From positions 124,001 through 188,000 of the forward strand of contig CAJUAA010000003.1 in the NCBI GenBank assembly GCA_910584205.1: a stretch of DNA of 64,000 nucleotides, written 5' to 3'. Of the stretch, positions 8,748 to 17,477 are shown piece after piece (position 1 is the stretch's first letter; each line of letters begins with the position of its first letter). Made by a program: the position numbers and the translations under genes. The stretch comes from an uncultured Lachnospiraceae bacterium. GTDB taxonomy: Bacteria; Bacillota; Clostridia; Lachnospirales; Lachnospiraceae. The notes under the pieces were generated by a model that had not been told where the DNA came from, ran no database searches, and saw only the letters and a list, made by a program, of their open reading frames with translations.

Positions 8748-8776
8748 ACTATACCACAGGAACCCCGAAAACACAA
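8748..8776 (-). promoter_or_regulatory. Promoter of the TPP riboswitch / thiD transcript
   Basis: TATAGT (8748-8753) with TTGTGT (8771-8776) 17 bases upstream on the minus strand, placed so that the transcript starts at the 5' edge of the aptamer. Confidence 0.55.
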
Positions 8777-8841
8777 GCAGATCTGCCCCGCGCCAACGCA
8801 TAAGATTTCTTCACAAAAAACAGATTCTGCATGTCCTGGGC

Positions 8842-8870
8842 TTGATTTTATCTGCATCCTGTTTTATAAT
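8842..8870 (+). promoter_or_regulatory. Promoter of the phosphorelay operon
   Basis: TTGATT (8842-8847) and a perfect TATAAT (8865-8870) are separated by 17 bases, about 50 bases upstream of the first gene of the operon. Confidence 0.75.
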
Positions 8871-8921
8871 AATTTTTATGGGGATACTGGAAATCCCACA
8901 TTAAAATAAGGGGGCGACTGT

Positions 8922-9284
8922 ATGCGCAAACGTATTTTGGTTGTGGATGACGACGAAATGAATCTGAAAAGAACACGGATGATCCTGGAGAAGCAATATA
9001 ATGTGCTTCTGGCAGAATCCGGAAGAGAAGCACTGGAAAAAATCAAAATCGAAAAAGTGGATCTGATTCTCCTTGACATAGCCATGCCGATTATGGATGG
9101 TATCGAAACCTTTAGACGCATGAAGGAATCCGACGTGAATATTCCTGTTATTTTTCTGACGGCATCCGGCTATGAAAATGATGTAAAAACCGCCATCAGC
9201 CTGGGGGCAGTCAATTATCTGAAAAAACCGTTTTTCCCGGATGAACTTCTGAAACGGGTTGCATTGGGGCTGGACGGACAATGA
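8922..9284 (+). CDS. Stand-alone response-regulator receiver
   Basis: This 120-residue single receiver domain has no output domain, like CheY or Spo0F. The acidic pocket is DD at 9-11, the phospho-acceptor is D52 in LILLDIAMP, the switch threonine is T80 and the conserved lysine is at K101/102. It is preceded by AAGGGGG and starts the operon. Its stop overlaps the start of the following hybrid kinase by four bases (ATGA), so the two are translationally coupled. It probably acts as a phosphate carrier between the two downstream kinases, which is inference from context. Confidence 0.92.
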   Translation: MRKRILVVDDDEMNLKRTRMILEKQYNVLLAESGREALEKIKIEKVDLILLDIAMPIMDGIETFRRMKESDVNIPVIFLTASGYENDVKTAISLGAVNYLKKPFFPDELLKRVALGLDGQ

Positions 9285-12034
9285 GAGAAAAACGAGAAAC
9301 AAGTATTCATCTGCTTCTGGCCAGCATTGTATCCATATTCGGTACCATGCTGATCCTGATCATTCTGGCCATGTCCTGGGAGTTCTGGATGATCCCGGTT
9401 ATTCTCATTGGCAACACTCTGGTGTGGATCCTGCACATCGGAAGAGCCGGTTCAGATGCGTTTTATGAAAACCTGTGTTCCGGACTTCTGATGGTCGGGT
9501 TTTTCTTTTTTGGTGTACATATGAGTACTTTGTTTGACATACCTGCGATAGCCTGTATGCTGATACTTGTTTTTTCCATGTTTAACAAAAAGCGGCTGTT
9601 GTTCATGACAGCCGCCTTGTATGTACTGGAACTTCTGTATCATTTTTTTATTCTGCATACCATCCGGCCTCGCATGGTCACTCTGGATATCATCCGCCTG
9701 GGACTTGGAGCCACTGTGGTGGTGGGCGCGGTTTCCATCGCCAGGTACCGGATTAACCGGCGGCAGGAAGCGCGGAAAAGATACGATCAGACTCTTGCAG
9801 AATTGGAAACAGCAGGGCGGCAAAACGCGGAATTTCTGTCCAATGTCTCGCATGAGCTCAGGACTCCCATCAACATGGTTCTCGGAATCAGTGAAGTCAT
9901 ACTGGAAAAGAACCTTCCTGCGGATATCCGCAACGGGATGGAGTCCATACAAATGGCAGGCAAACGTCTGTCCAGCCAGATCAATAACATGCTGGACTAC
10001 ACGGAGATTGTGGAGGGTACGCTGACCTCCGCGGAAGAGCCTTACCGGATTACTTCCATACTCAACGATATCGTTACCATGGCCGCCGCACAGAACAACA
10101 GGCACCATCTGGAGATGGTCTTTGATCTGGATCCGAAAATGCCTTCGGTTCTGATCGGAGACGCGGAAAAAATATCCCACGTCCTGAAAATTTTGCTGGA
10201 AAATTCCATTAAATTTACCGAAGAGGGCGGCACCTGCATCTGCATGGAATTCCGAAAAGAAAGCTACGGCATCAATCTCCTCATCAATATCCACGATACC
10301 GGAATCGGTATGAACCATGATCAGCTGATACAGATGTGCGACGATTTTTATCAGGCGGATTCAGGCACCAACCGTCTGGCGGGCGGACTGGGGCTGGGGC
10401 TGCCCATCGCCCGGGGACTGCTTCACGCTATGGGCGGCTTTATTCATTTTGACAGTAGGGAGCAGGAGGGGCTGCATGCGCAGATCACCATTCCGCAGGG
10501 AGTGGGCGACAATACACCTGCTATGGTGGTCACCCATCCGGAAAAGCTTTGTATCGCATGCTATTTCCGTCCGGAAAAATACAACAGCGACGAAATCCGC
10601 AGATATTACGACCGTATGATTCTGCATATGGTAGGAGGACTTGGCCTGGAAGGATATCAGGCTCACAATTTTGACGGACTTCTCAAGCTGCTGAAAAACC
10701 ATTCGTTGACCCATGTATTTATTGCCCAGTCAGAATATGAAGAAAACAGATTATATTATGAAGATCTTGCCCGTTCGCTGCGGGTCGTTGTAATCACAGA
10801 ACCGGATTACAGCCCGGATCCGAACAGCCGCCTTCTTGTAATCCGCAAACCGTTTTCCGCTCTTACCGTCGTCAACCTGCTGAACGGCGAGGTAAAGGAA
10901 AACGATTTCGGAGAAGCGCAGGCTGCGGGCCGCAGGCCGTTCTTCTGCGAAGGCGTCCGGGTTCTTGCCGTGGACGACGAAGAAATGAACCTGGTGGTGG
11001 CAAAGGGTGTTCTCGGCAGCTACGGCATACAGGTAGACACCTGTCTCAGCGGAAAGGAAGCCATCGAACGCTGCAACAGCGTTTCCTATGATATTGTCTT
11101 CCTGGATCACATGATGCCCGGCTTTGACGGGGTAGAGACATTGAAACGGATTCGTGAGATCGACGGCGGAATATATCAGGAGCGGCCGGTCATCGCTCTC
11201 ACTGCCAACACCATCAGCGGTGCAAGAGAAATGTTCCGCAACGAAGGTTTTACGGAATTCATACCAAAGCCCATCGAACGCACGGTTTTGGAACGGGTGC
11301 TCCGCAAAGTGCTTCCCGAACAGTGCATCCGGTACAAGGGCCAGGAAACCACTCTGGAAAAAAAGCCGGAGTCCGCAGTGCCTGTCTCCGAAGAAATCAT
11401 AAAGCCGGAAATATTTGTTCCGGAAGAAACGGAGACGGCAGTCCCCGCTTCCGAAGAAACAGCAGAATCGAGGACGCCTGCTTCCGAAGAAACAGCGGAG
11501 ACGGGGTCGGCGGTATCCGCTCCCGAAGAGACGATGGAAACGGAATCGGCAGTATCCGCTCCCGGAGAGACAATGGTGACGGAGTCGGCAGTACCCTCTC
11601 CCGAAGAGACGATGGCGACGGACACATCCGCCTGCGAAGAGATACCGGAACCGGCAGAGCCGGACCAGACAAACGATCCTTCTCTGCTCTATGCACCTCT
11701 CATTCAAATCGGCGTGAATATTCAGCTGGGGCTGGACTACTGCTGCGGAGAGCATGCTTTTTATATGGAAATGCTGACCATGTTCCGTACACAGGCTGTG
11801 GAAAAGAGGGCCGAACTTGTCTCTCTGTACGAGGCTGAAGACTGGAACAACTATACCGTCAAGGTACATGCCTTGAAAAGCACTGCCCTGACCATAGGCG
11901 CGGAACAGCTGGCGGACAAGGCCCGGCTTTTGGAACAGGCAGGAAAGAATGGGAACATTGGATATATCCAGCACGACAACTCCGCACTTCTGCGCCTGTA
12001 CGACGAAGTCTGCGAGGCGATTGCCGAATTATAA
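9281..12034 (+). CDS. Hybrid sensor histidine kinase with receiver and Hpt domains
   Basis: A membrane sensor of 917 residues. Residues about 10-155 contain several hydrophobic segments. HisKA carries phospho-acceptor H191 in NVSHELRTP, followed by the ATPase domain (LENSIKF, DTGIGM, GGLGLGLP). About 130 residues with receiver-like pattern but no clear phospho-site follow (around 420-550). A true receiver is next, with D609 in FLDHMMPG. A low-complexity linker made of repeated Ser/Glu/Thr units (about 700-795) leads to a C-terminal Hpt domain with H863 in VHALKSTA. It contains every step of a His-Asp-His relay in one chain. The ligand is unknown. Between this gene and the next is a strong intercistronic hairpin. 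Confidence 0.93.
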   Translation: MREKRETSIHLLLASIVSIFGTMLILIILAMSWEFWMIPVILIGNTLVWILHIGRAGSDAFYENLCSGLLMVGFFFFGVHMSTLFDIPAIACMLILVFSMFNKKRLLFMTAALYVLELLYHFFILHTIRPRMVTLDIIRLGLGATVVVGAVSIARYRINRRQEARKRYDQTLAELETAGRQNAEFLSNVSHELRTPINMVLGISEVILEKNLPADIRNGMESIQMAGKRLSSQINNMLDYTEIVEGTLTSAEEPYRITSILNDIVTMAAAQNNRHHLEMVFDLDPKMPSVLIGDAEKISHVLKILLENSIKFTEEGGTCICMEFRKESYGINLLINIHDTGIGMNHDQLIQMCDDFYQADSGTNRLAGGLGLGLPIARGLLHAMGGFIHFDSREQEGLHAQITIPQGVGDNTPAMVVTHPEKLCIACYFRPEKYNSDEIRRYYDRMILHMVGGLGLEGYQAHNFDGLLKLLKNHSLTHVFIAQSEYEENRLYYEDLARSLRVVVITEPDYSPDPNSRLLVIRKPFSALTVVNLLNGEVKENDFGEAQAAGRRPFFCEGVRVLAVDDEEMNLVVAKGVLGSYGIQVDTCLSGKEAIERCNSVSYDIVFLDHMMPGFDGVETLKRIREIDGGIYQERPVIALTANTISGAREMFRNEGFTEFIPKPIERTVLERVLRKVLPEQCIRYKGQETTLEKKPESAVPVSEEIIKPEIFVPEETETAVPASEETAESRTPASEETAETGSAVSAPEETMETESAVSAPGETMVTESAVPSPEETMATDTSACEEIPEPAEPDQTNDPSLLYAPLIQIGVNIQLGLDYCCGEHAFYMEMLTMFRTQAVEKRAELVSLYEAEDWNNYTVKVHALKSTALTIGAEQLADKARLLEQAGKNGNIGYIQHDNSALLRLYDEVCEAIAEL
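11380..11660 (+). repeat. In-frame degenerate repeats in kinase linker
   Basis: The DNA encodes repeated units of the form (S/A)PEETMxTESAV and ASEETAExx, joining the receiver to the Hpt domain. The units are imperfect tandem copies of about 30-36 bases and produce long mirror reading frames on the other strand that are not genes. Such linkers tend to vary in copy number. Confidence 0.75.
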
Positions 12035-12038
12035 CCAT

Positions 12039-12069
12039 CCATAAGCCGGATATCATATCCGGCTTATGG
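12039..12069. other. Intercistronic hairpin between the two kinases
   Basis: CCATAAGCCGGATAT and ATATCCGGCTTATGG form a perfect inverted repeat with almost no loop, in the 65-base gap between the kinase genes. No T run follows, so it may stabilise or process the mRNA, or lower expression of the second kinase, rather than terminate fully. Confidence 0.6.
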
Positions 12070-12099
12070 AAAGCAAATAAAAACAGGAGGGAGCACCAG

Positions 12100-14805
12100 G
12101 TGTTAAACAAATGGTTTGAAATAATCTTTAACCATAAAATCACTTTGCGTGAACGTATGTTCCGTGTTGTTACGAGCATCTGCATGATCGCACTGTTGAT
12201 CATACTGCCCATGGGCAGAAACATTACCAATCTACTGATCCTGGCGGCAAGCCTTGTCTGTATGGCTGCAGTCGTAAAAATCAGTATTAAAAAGAAATGC
12301 ATCAATGCGGGAGCTACCATCATTACTGTTCTGCTGCTTCTGCTTTTCCCGCTGAGCTTCTTTACAGCGGGCGGATTCTACAGCGGAATGCCGGAATGGT
12401 TCGTTCTTTGTTTCATATACATCAGCATCACTTTGAAAAGGAAACGCAAAGCGTTTTTTTTCCTGTTCTGTACGGCGGAGACACTGCTCTGCTACTACCT
12501 CGCCTTCCGTTTTCCGGAGCTGGTGGCGCAGAACAGCAGATCGCATTCGTTCTTCGATTCCGCATTCTCCGTCATTCTTGTAGGCATACTGACCAGCGTG
12601 CTGCTTATGTTCCTGAGCCGACTCTACGAAGAGGAGAACGTACTGGCCAGACAGCAGAAGAAAGAGATTGAGGAGCTGAATAAGGCAGAGAACCATTTTT
12701 TTTCCAGTATGAGCCATGAGATCCGCACTCCCATCAATTCCATTATCGGATTGAACGAGATCATCCTTCGGGGAGACATTTCGGAAGAGATCGCCGAAAA
12801 CGCAAGGAATATCCAGGTCGCCAGCAAAATGCTGCTGACTCTCATCAACGACATTCTGGACCTGTCCAAGATTAAATCCGGCAAGATGGAAATCGTCAAT
12901 GTTTCCTATGAGACGGGCGCTCTGTTTTCGGAAATCGTCAACATGATCTGGATCAAGGCCCGGGAAAAGGGACTTGATTTCCGGCTGCATGTAGACCCTT
13001 CCATTCCCAGCATGCTCTGCGGCGACGAAGTGCGCATCAAACAGGTCCTGATCAACCTGCTGAACAATGCGATCAAATATACCAGCGAAGGTTCTGTCAC
13101 CCTGTCCATCCGATGCGAACGCCTGGCGCTGAACCGGGTCCGCGTCTGGTATTCCGTGGAGGACACGGGACAGGGCGTCAAAAAGGAAAATATTCCCTAC
13201 ATTTTTAATGCGTTCAAACGGGTGGACGAAGAAAAAAACCGCCACATCGAAGGAACCGGCCTGGGACTGAGTATTGTCCACCAGCTGGTGGAGCTCATGG
13301 GCGGAGAGATCAGCATCAACAGCGTCTATACCAAGGGTTCCACTTTCCAGGTTACGCTGGACCAGGACATTCTAGACGACAAGGAGCTGGGCACTTTTAC
13401 CCTGGCCTCCCGTGTAAAAACCCGGGAAGGCGAACAATACCAGCAGAGCTTTGAAGCACCGGACGCCCACATTCTGGTGGTGGATGACAACGACATGAAT
13501 CTGATGGTGGTACGAAAGTTGCTTTCTGCCACCAGAATCCAGATGGACATGGCACTGAGCGGCGCTGAATGTCTGAAGCTGACCCGGAAACAGCACTACG
13601 ATGCCATTTTGATGGATCATCTCATGCCGGAGATGGATGGAATCCAATGCCTTCATGCCCTGCGCACGCAGCCGGGTGGATTGTGTCAGGACGTCCCTGT
13701 CATTGCACTGACTGCCAACGCAGGAAGCGACAACCAGCTTCTCTACCAGAAGGAAGGCTTCAGCGGATATCTGGCCAAACCGGTCAGCGGCGCTCTGCTG
13801 GAAGCGGCCGTATTAAGCATCCTGCCCAAAGAACTGGTAAGGCTGAGTGAAGAAACCGTTCAGTCAGAGATCGGAAAAGATGTCCTGATCTTTGAGGAGA
13901 CGCAGATACGTTCCCTCATGATTACCACTGACAGTGTCTGCGACCTGCCCAAAACCCTTGTAAAGGAATTCGGAATCTCTGTATGCCCCTACTATGTCTG
14001 TACAGACCATGGACGTTTCCTGGATGAAGTGGAACTGAAAGCGGACGAACTGCTGGCCCATATGGCAGATGAAAAGAACTGCTTTTCTCTGCCCCCTGAA
14101 ACTGATGATTATGAACGATTTTTCGCCGAACGGCTGAGCGAAGCACAAAATGTCATTCATATCACCATGGCAAAGCATGTCAGCCAGGGATATTACAATG
14201 CGCTGGAAGCCGCCAAATCCTTTGAGAACGTCACGGTACTGGATTCCGGCCATCTTTCCAGCAGCATGGGCCTGATCGTTCTCTACGCCGCTTCCATGGC
14301 GGAAAAACACGTTTCCAGAGCAGACATTGTGAAAACGGTGAAAAATCTGAAACACCACATTTCTTCTGCCTTTATTATTGACAGTACGCATATGATGTGT
14401 CAGTCAGGACAGATCTCCAAACGGGTACAGATCCTCTGCGACGCACTGCTTCTGCATCCGATCATCATGCTGAAAAACAGCCGGATGATAGTCCGCGGCA
14501 TGGAAATGGGAGATTTTCCTCATGTAGCGAAACGCTACATCCGAAAAGTGTTCTCGGATATAGGAAATATCGACCGGCGGATTCTGTTTATCACCTACGC
14601 CGGAATGGATTCTGAAAGTATTCAGTACATTCAGCAGCTGGTAAGGCAGTATTGTCCCTTTGAACGGATCTATGTGCAGAAAGCCTCTTCTGCCGTCGCC
14701 TGCAACTGCGGACCGGGATCCTTCGGACTGCTGTTTATAAAGAAAAACGAAGTGGCCATCTCTTTCTCTGAGGTATCCAGAACCAATGGTTTAAAAGAAG
14801 CCTGA
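12100..14805 (+). CDS. Hybrid histidine kinase-receiver fused to a DegV domain
   Basis: A 901-residue protein starting at GTG with AGGAGG nine bases upstream. Order: six hydrophobic segments (residues about 20-172); coiled linker; HisKA with H206 in SMSHEIRTP; ATPase (N322/N323 in LLNNAIKY, DTGQGV, GTGLGLS); receiver at 455-575 with D506 in LMDHLMPE; then from about 606 to the end a DegV/EDD domain. The DegV part shows ITTDSVCDLP, an MAKHVSQGYYNAL stretch, VLDSGHLSSSMGL, the CQSGQISKR segment and a final CGPGSFGLLF, all matching the DegV family, whose members bind a fatty acid (FakB being the known example). A kinase carrying this domain as its C-terminal module is unusual: it could sense a lipid or deliver the output of the relay. 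There is no DNA-binding domain. Confidence 0.9.
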   Translation: MLNKWFEIIFNHKITLRERMFRVVTSICMIALLIILPMGRNITNLLILAASLVCMAAVVKISIKKKCINAGATIITVLLLLLFPLSFFTAGGFYSGMPEWFVLCFIYISITLKRKRKAFFFLFCTAETLLCYYLAFRFPELVAQNSRSHSFFDSAFSVILVGILTSVLLMFLSRLYEEENVLARQQKKEIEELNKAENHFFSSMSHEIRTPINSIIGLNEIILRGDISEEIAENARNIQVASKMLLTLINDILDLSKIKSGKMEIVNVSYETGALFSEIVNMIWIKAREKGLDFRLHVDPSIPSMLCGDEVRIKQVLINLLNNAIKYTSEGSVTLSIRCERLALNRVRVWYSVEDTGQGVKKENIPYIFNAFKRVDEEKNRHIEGTGLGLSIVHQLVELMGGEISINSVYTKGSTFQVTLDQDILDDKELGTFTLASRVKTREGEQYQQSFEAPDAHILVVDDNDMNLMVVRKLLSATRIQMDMALSGAECLKLTRKQHYDAILMDHLMPEMDGIQCLHALRTQPGGLCQDVPVIALTANAGSDNQLLYQKEGFSGYLAKPVSGALLEAAVLSILPKELVRLSEETVQSEIGKDVLIFEETQIRSLMITTDSVCDLPKTLVKEFGISVCPYYVCTDHGRFLDEVELKADELLAHMADEKNCFSLPPETDDYERFFAERLSEAQNVIHITMAKHVSQGYYNALEAAKSFENVTVLDSGHLSSSMGLIVLYAASMAEKHVSRADIVKTVKNLKHHISSAFIIDSTHMMCQSGQISKRVQILCDALLLHPIIMLKNSRMIVRGMEMGDFPHVAKRYIRKVFSDIGNIDRRILFITYAGMDSESIQYIQQLVRQYCPFERIYVQKASSAVACNCGPGSFGLLFIKKNEVAISFSEVSRTNGLKEA

Positions 14806-14827
14806 CCTGTAAGGTCAGGCTTCTTCT
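14796..14827. terminator. Bidirectional terminator
   Basis: AGAAGCCTGACCT and AGGTCAGGCTTCT pair perfectly around a three-base loop. The stem overlaps the stop codon of the DegV-fusion kinase and separates it from the convergent pfkB-type gene. Confidence 0.85.
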
Positions 14828-14844
14828 ATGAAGAGACCGGGACG

Positions 14845-15729
14845 TTACACAGCGCCCATCCTCTGTACGCAGTCCCCGGCACAGCGGATTCCGCGGCTGC
14901 AGCATCCTTCCAGAGAATCTCCCGCCAAAATTCCGGAGATAAACCCGGCCACGAAACTGTCGCCTGCTCCGGTGGAGTCAACCGCTTCCACCTTTCTGGC
15001 AGGCATATGAAACCTCTGCGCCTTTCCGCACGCGGTGCATCCTTCTCTGCCGGTTTTTACAACCACATTCTGGATGCCCCGCCGGCAAAGCGCCTCCGCC
15101 ATCTCCATATAATCCTTTTTCCCGGTCAGATATTCCGCCTCCTTCTCGTTCGGAAACAGATAATCGATCATGGGCAGTATCTCCTCCAGATCGGAAAGCG
15201 CCAGCTGCCGGAACGTGGGAATCTTCGTATCCGCGCAGACCACCGCCCCGGCCTCCTTTGCCGTCCTGACCAGACGGATCACCGTCTCTTTCTGATCCAG
15301 AGGCGCCCGAAACAGGCTGGCAAGCGACACCACCCGGACGTCTTCTGGAACCTCCAGCTTTGGAAGATAACCGTCCAGCATGGTCGCCCTGCTGTTGCAG
15401 GACCTTCTTCCCCCGTTTTGATCAACGGTGAGATTCGCAATCGGCGTTGTGATCCGTTCCGACTGGACTGCCCCTGACAGATCTACCCCATGGCTCTCCG
15501 CTTTTTTAAGAACCAGGTCTCCCGCCAGATCCCGGCCTACGCCGCAGATCAGCTTTGCATGACAGCCCAGTGTCTCCAAAACGCAGGCTTCATTCAACGC
15601 GTCGCCGCCGGTATTCAGAATAATCTCCTCGGCAATATCCACAGTTTCCCTGTACGGCTCTTTTCCGCGGACAATACAGTCCACCAGCGCCTGTCCGATA
15701 CATATGACCTCTGCCGTTTTCTCTGCCAT
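14845..15729 (-). CDS. PfkB-family carbohydrate/nucleoside kinase
   Basis: A 294-residue ribokinase-fold enzyme. The N-terminal signature (TGGDALNEACVLETLG) and the C-terminal ATP/catalytic signature (DSTGAGDSFVAGF, with the catalytic aspartate in GAGD) are both present. This family phosphorylates fructose, ribose, 2-keto-3-deoxygluconate and similar small substrates; the sequence alone does not tell which. The ATG at 15729 has GGAGAG at eight bases and is preferred over a GTG immediately upstream. The gene stands alone with no sugar gene next to it. Confidence 0.88.
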   Translation of the reverse strand: MAEKTAEVICIGQALVDCIVRGKEPYRETVDIAEEIILNTGGDALNEACVLETLGCHAKLICGVGRDLAGDLVLKKAESHGVDLSGAVQSERITTPIANLTVDQNGGRRSCNSRATMLDGYLPKLEVPEDVRVVSLASLFRAPLDQKETVIRLVRTAKEAGAVVCADTKIPTFRQLALSDLEEILPMIDYLFPNEKEAEYLTGKKDYMEMAEALCRRGIQNVVVKTGREGCTACGKAQRFHMPARKVEAVDSTGAGDSFVAGFISGILAGDSLEGCCSRGIRCAGDCVQRMGAV

Positions 15730-15794
15730 CACAGCATCTCTCCTTTTTTATCGCTGCCCTTTACACAATCCCCAGGCCAAAGCAGGATCCCCGC

Positions 15795-17372
15795 TCAGAC
15801 CACCGTAATGTGCGCCAGGTCGAACCGAATCTCCTTTTTCAGCCCGTCCGGAAGCGCAGATCCCGGCAGCTCCAGAATCCGGACGATCTCATCTGCCTGC
15901 TTCTTACTGATTCTGGCATAGACGCTCCGAAAACGGACCGCCTGCCGAATGAGCATCTGCATTTTATCTGCACCGACGCCGTCGGACCGGTACAGCTGCA
16001 GCAGAAAGGGAAGCCGCTCCCAGGAAGGCTCTCTCAGCAGAAGATACAGGAGATATTTCCGTACATGGCCACAGACGCTGTCCTCATACGCCTGATACAG
16101 CCTCCCGGCGCCATAGCAAAGGCCGCTTCGACACACCGCCAGATACGCGGTTTTGGACATACCGGGATCGCTATCCTGTAGATAGTTCCAGTAAACGTCA
16201 TGAAGACCGGACGCTCCCAGCCCGCTCAGCGCCTTCATGGCGTTTTTGACCAGCCGCGGGCGGTCGGAAAACAGGTATTCCTTCAGCACGCCTGCATCCT
16301 CTGCACCGCCGTTTTCTCCAATGCCCAATATGGCAGCCGCCTCTTCCGGCGTGTGAAGTTTCTCCTTATAAAATGCGACGATATCGAAATCCGTATGCTT
16401 CTGCAGTATATAACAGGCGTCGCTTCGTATGCCCTTTGCCGTATCCAGCAGATGCGCTTCCAGTCCTTCCCACGCACCGCCAAGGCGGCCATATTTGATC
16501 TCCAGCGCCTTTTTCCGCACCACCGGGCTTTTATTTCTCAGATAATGCTCCACATCCCTGTCACTGCACGGATAGCCGTTCAGGATCAGACGGATGATGA
16601 GCGCTTTTTCATTCCCGTTTTTCTCCCGCTCCAGAAGCCGGTCCGCCTCCGCTCTCGGAAGCACCTTTGGCGTCAGCAGCAGCCGGTACAAAAACCTCCT
16701 TGTGACAGGCGGACGGTCCCGAAGCCGCTCAAGCGAGAGCTCCTGCAGATGGAGCAGAATCTTTTTCTCCAGTTTCTCTTCGATGTCCTCCATCTGCCGG
16801 TACGCATACCGGCGGCCTTTTTTCGCCTGGCTGAAAAAGGGCAGCATCTCCACCGCCGTATCGGCAGCGGCCGCGTCAAGACGCTCCGACAAAAGCCCGT
16901 ACGCCGTGTCCCGGACCTGCTTCACCCAGTCGTTCAGTCGAAGGGCAAGATACGGAAGCGACGCCTCGTCGTCCGCCAGCGCCCGCATACACCGTTCCCG
17001 AAAATAACCGTTGGGATGGAAGGTGCCCAGCCGCAGAACGCTCAGGCGGACTTCCCGGCTGTCAATCCTGTCTGTCACATCCGCCGGAGATATCTTCGTC
17101 CAGTCGATCCTCCACTCCATGGACGTATACTGCCGGAACCTGCGGTCAAGCCGTATGGTCCCTGCGGGGTCCAGACGGTTCATATATACATGGACCGCCT
17201 CCGCCGCCAGACGCGTCATCTCCCGGTCCCCAGACAGAAGCGACGGATACAGCGCCGCCAGATGGTTCTCCTTCCCGGCCTCCAGCTCTCCTATATGCGA
17301 ACGCACTTCGGCGCAACCACGCGCCTTTGCTTCCTGTTGTTCTTTTCTGTGATTAGAAAAAAGCAGCCGCAT
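15795..17372 (-). CDS. HEAT-repeat-like hypothetical protein
   Basis: A 525-residue soluble, helix-rich protein. It contains repeated short helical units of HEAT type (for example RMTRLAAEAVHVYMNRL-like and SPVVRKKALEIKYGRLG segments, and RLVKNAMKALSGLGASG), suggesting a protein-binding scaffold. No catalytic motif is visible. The ATG at 17372 follows GGAGG at the right distance; an upstream start in the same frame lacks one. It is downstream of a DUF4261 gene with a 105-base gap, and may be the last gene of a run of uncharacterised genes. Function unknown. Confidence 0.6.
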   Translation of the reverse strand: MRLLFSNHRKEQQEAKARGCAEVRSHIGELEAGKENHLAALYPSLLSGDREMTRLAAEAVHVYMNRLDPAGTIRLDRRFRQYTSMEWRIDWTKISPADVTDRIDSREVRLSVLRLGTFHPNGYFRERCMRALADDEASLPYLALRLNDWVKQVRDTAYGLLSERLDAAAADTAVEMLPFFSQAKKGRRYAYRQMEDIEEKLEKKILLHLQELSLERLRDRPPVTRRFLYRLLLTPKVLPRAEADRLLEREKNGNEKALIIRLILNGYPCSDRDVEHYLRNKSPVVRKKALEIKYGRLGGAWEGLEAHLLDTAKGIRSDACYILQKHTDFDIVAFYKEKLHTPEEAAAILGIGENGGAEDAGVLKEYLFSDRPRLVKNAMKALSGLGASGLHDVYWNYLQDSDPGMSKTAYLAVCRSGLCYGAGRLYQAYEDSVCGHVRKYLLYLLLREPSWERLPFLLQLYRSDGVGADKMQMLIRQAVRFRSVYARISKKQADEIVRILELPGSALPDGLKKEIRFDLAHITVV

Positions 17373-17477
17373 TTTGGGCACCTCCGTAAAAACAGCCGCA
17401 GTCAATGAGGAACCGCTTCTGTTTCCATATTTTTTCTCCTACGACATTTCCGCAACACCGGACCCGGGCCGCACGCC

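Noticed and set aside
10751..11974. Long minus-strand frames opposite the first hybrid kinase
   Set aside because: They mirror the coding strand, including its repeat linker, and have no family resemblance or ribosome binding site.
15810..17408. Long plus-strand frames opposite the HEAT-like gene
   Set aside because: They are rich in Arg/Pro/His as is typical of shadows of real genes, with no motif.
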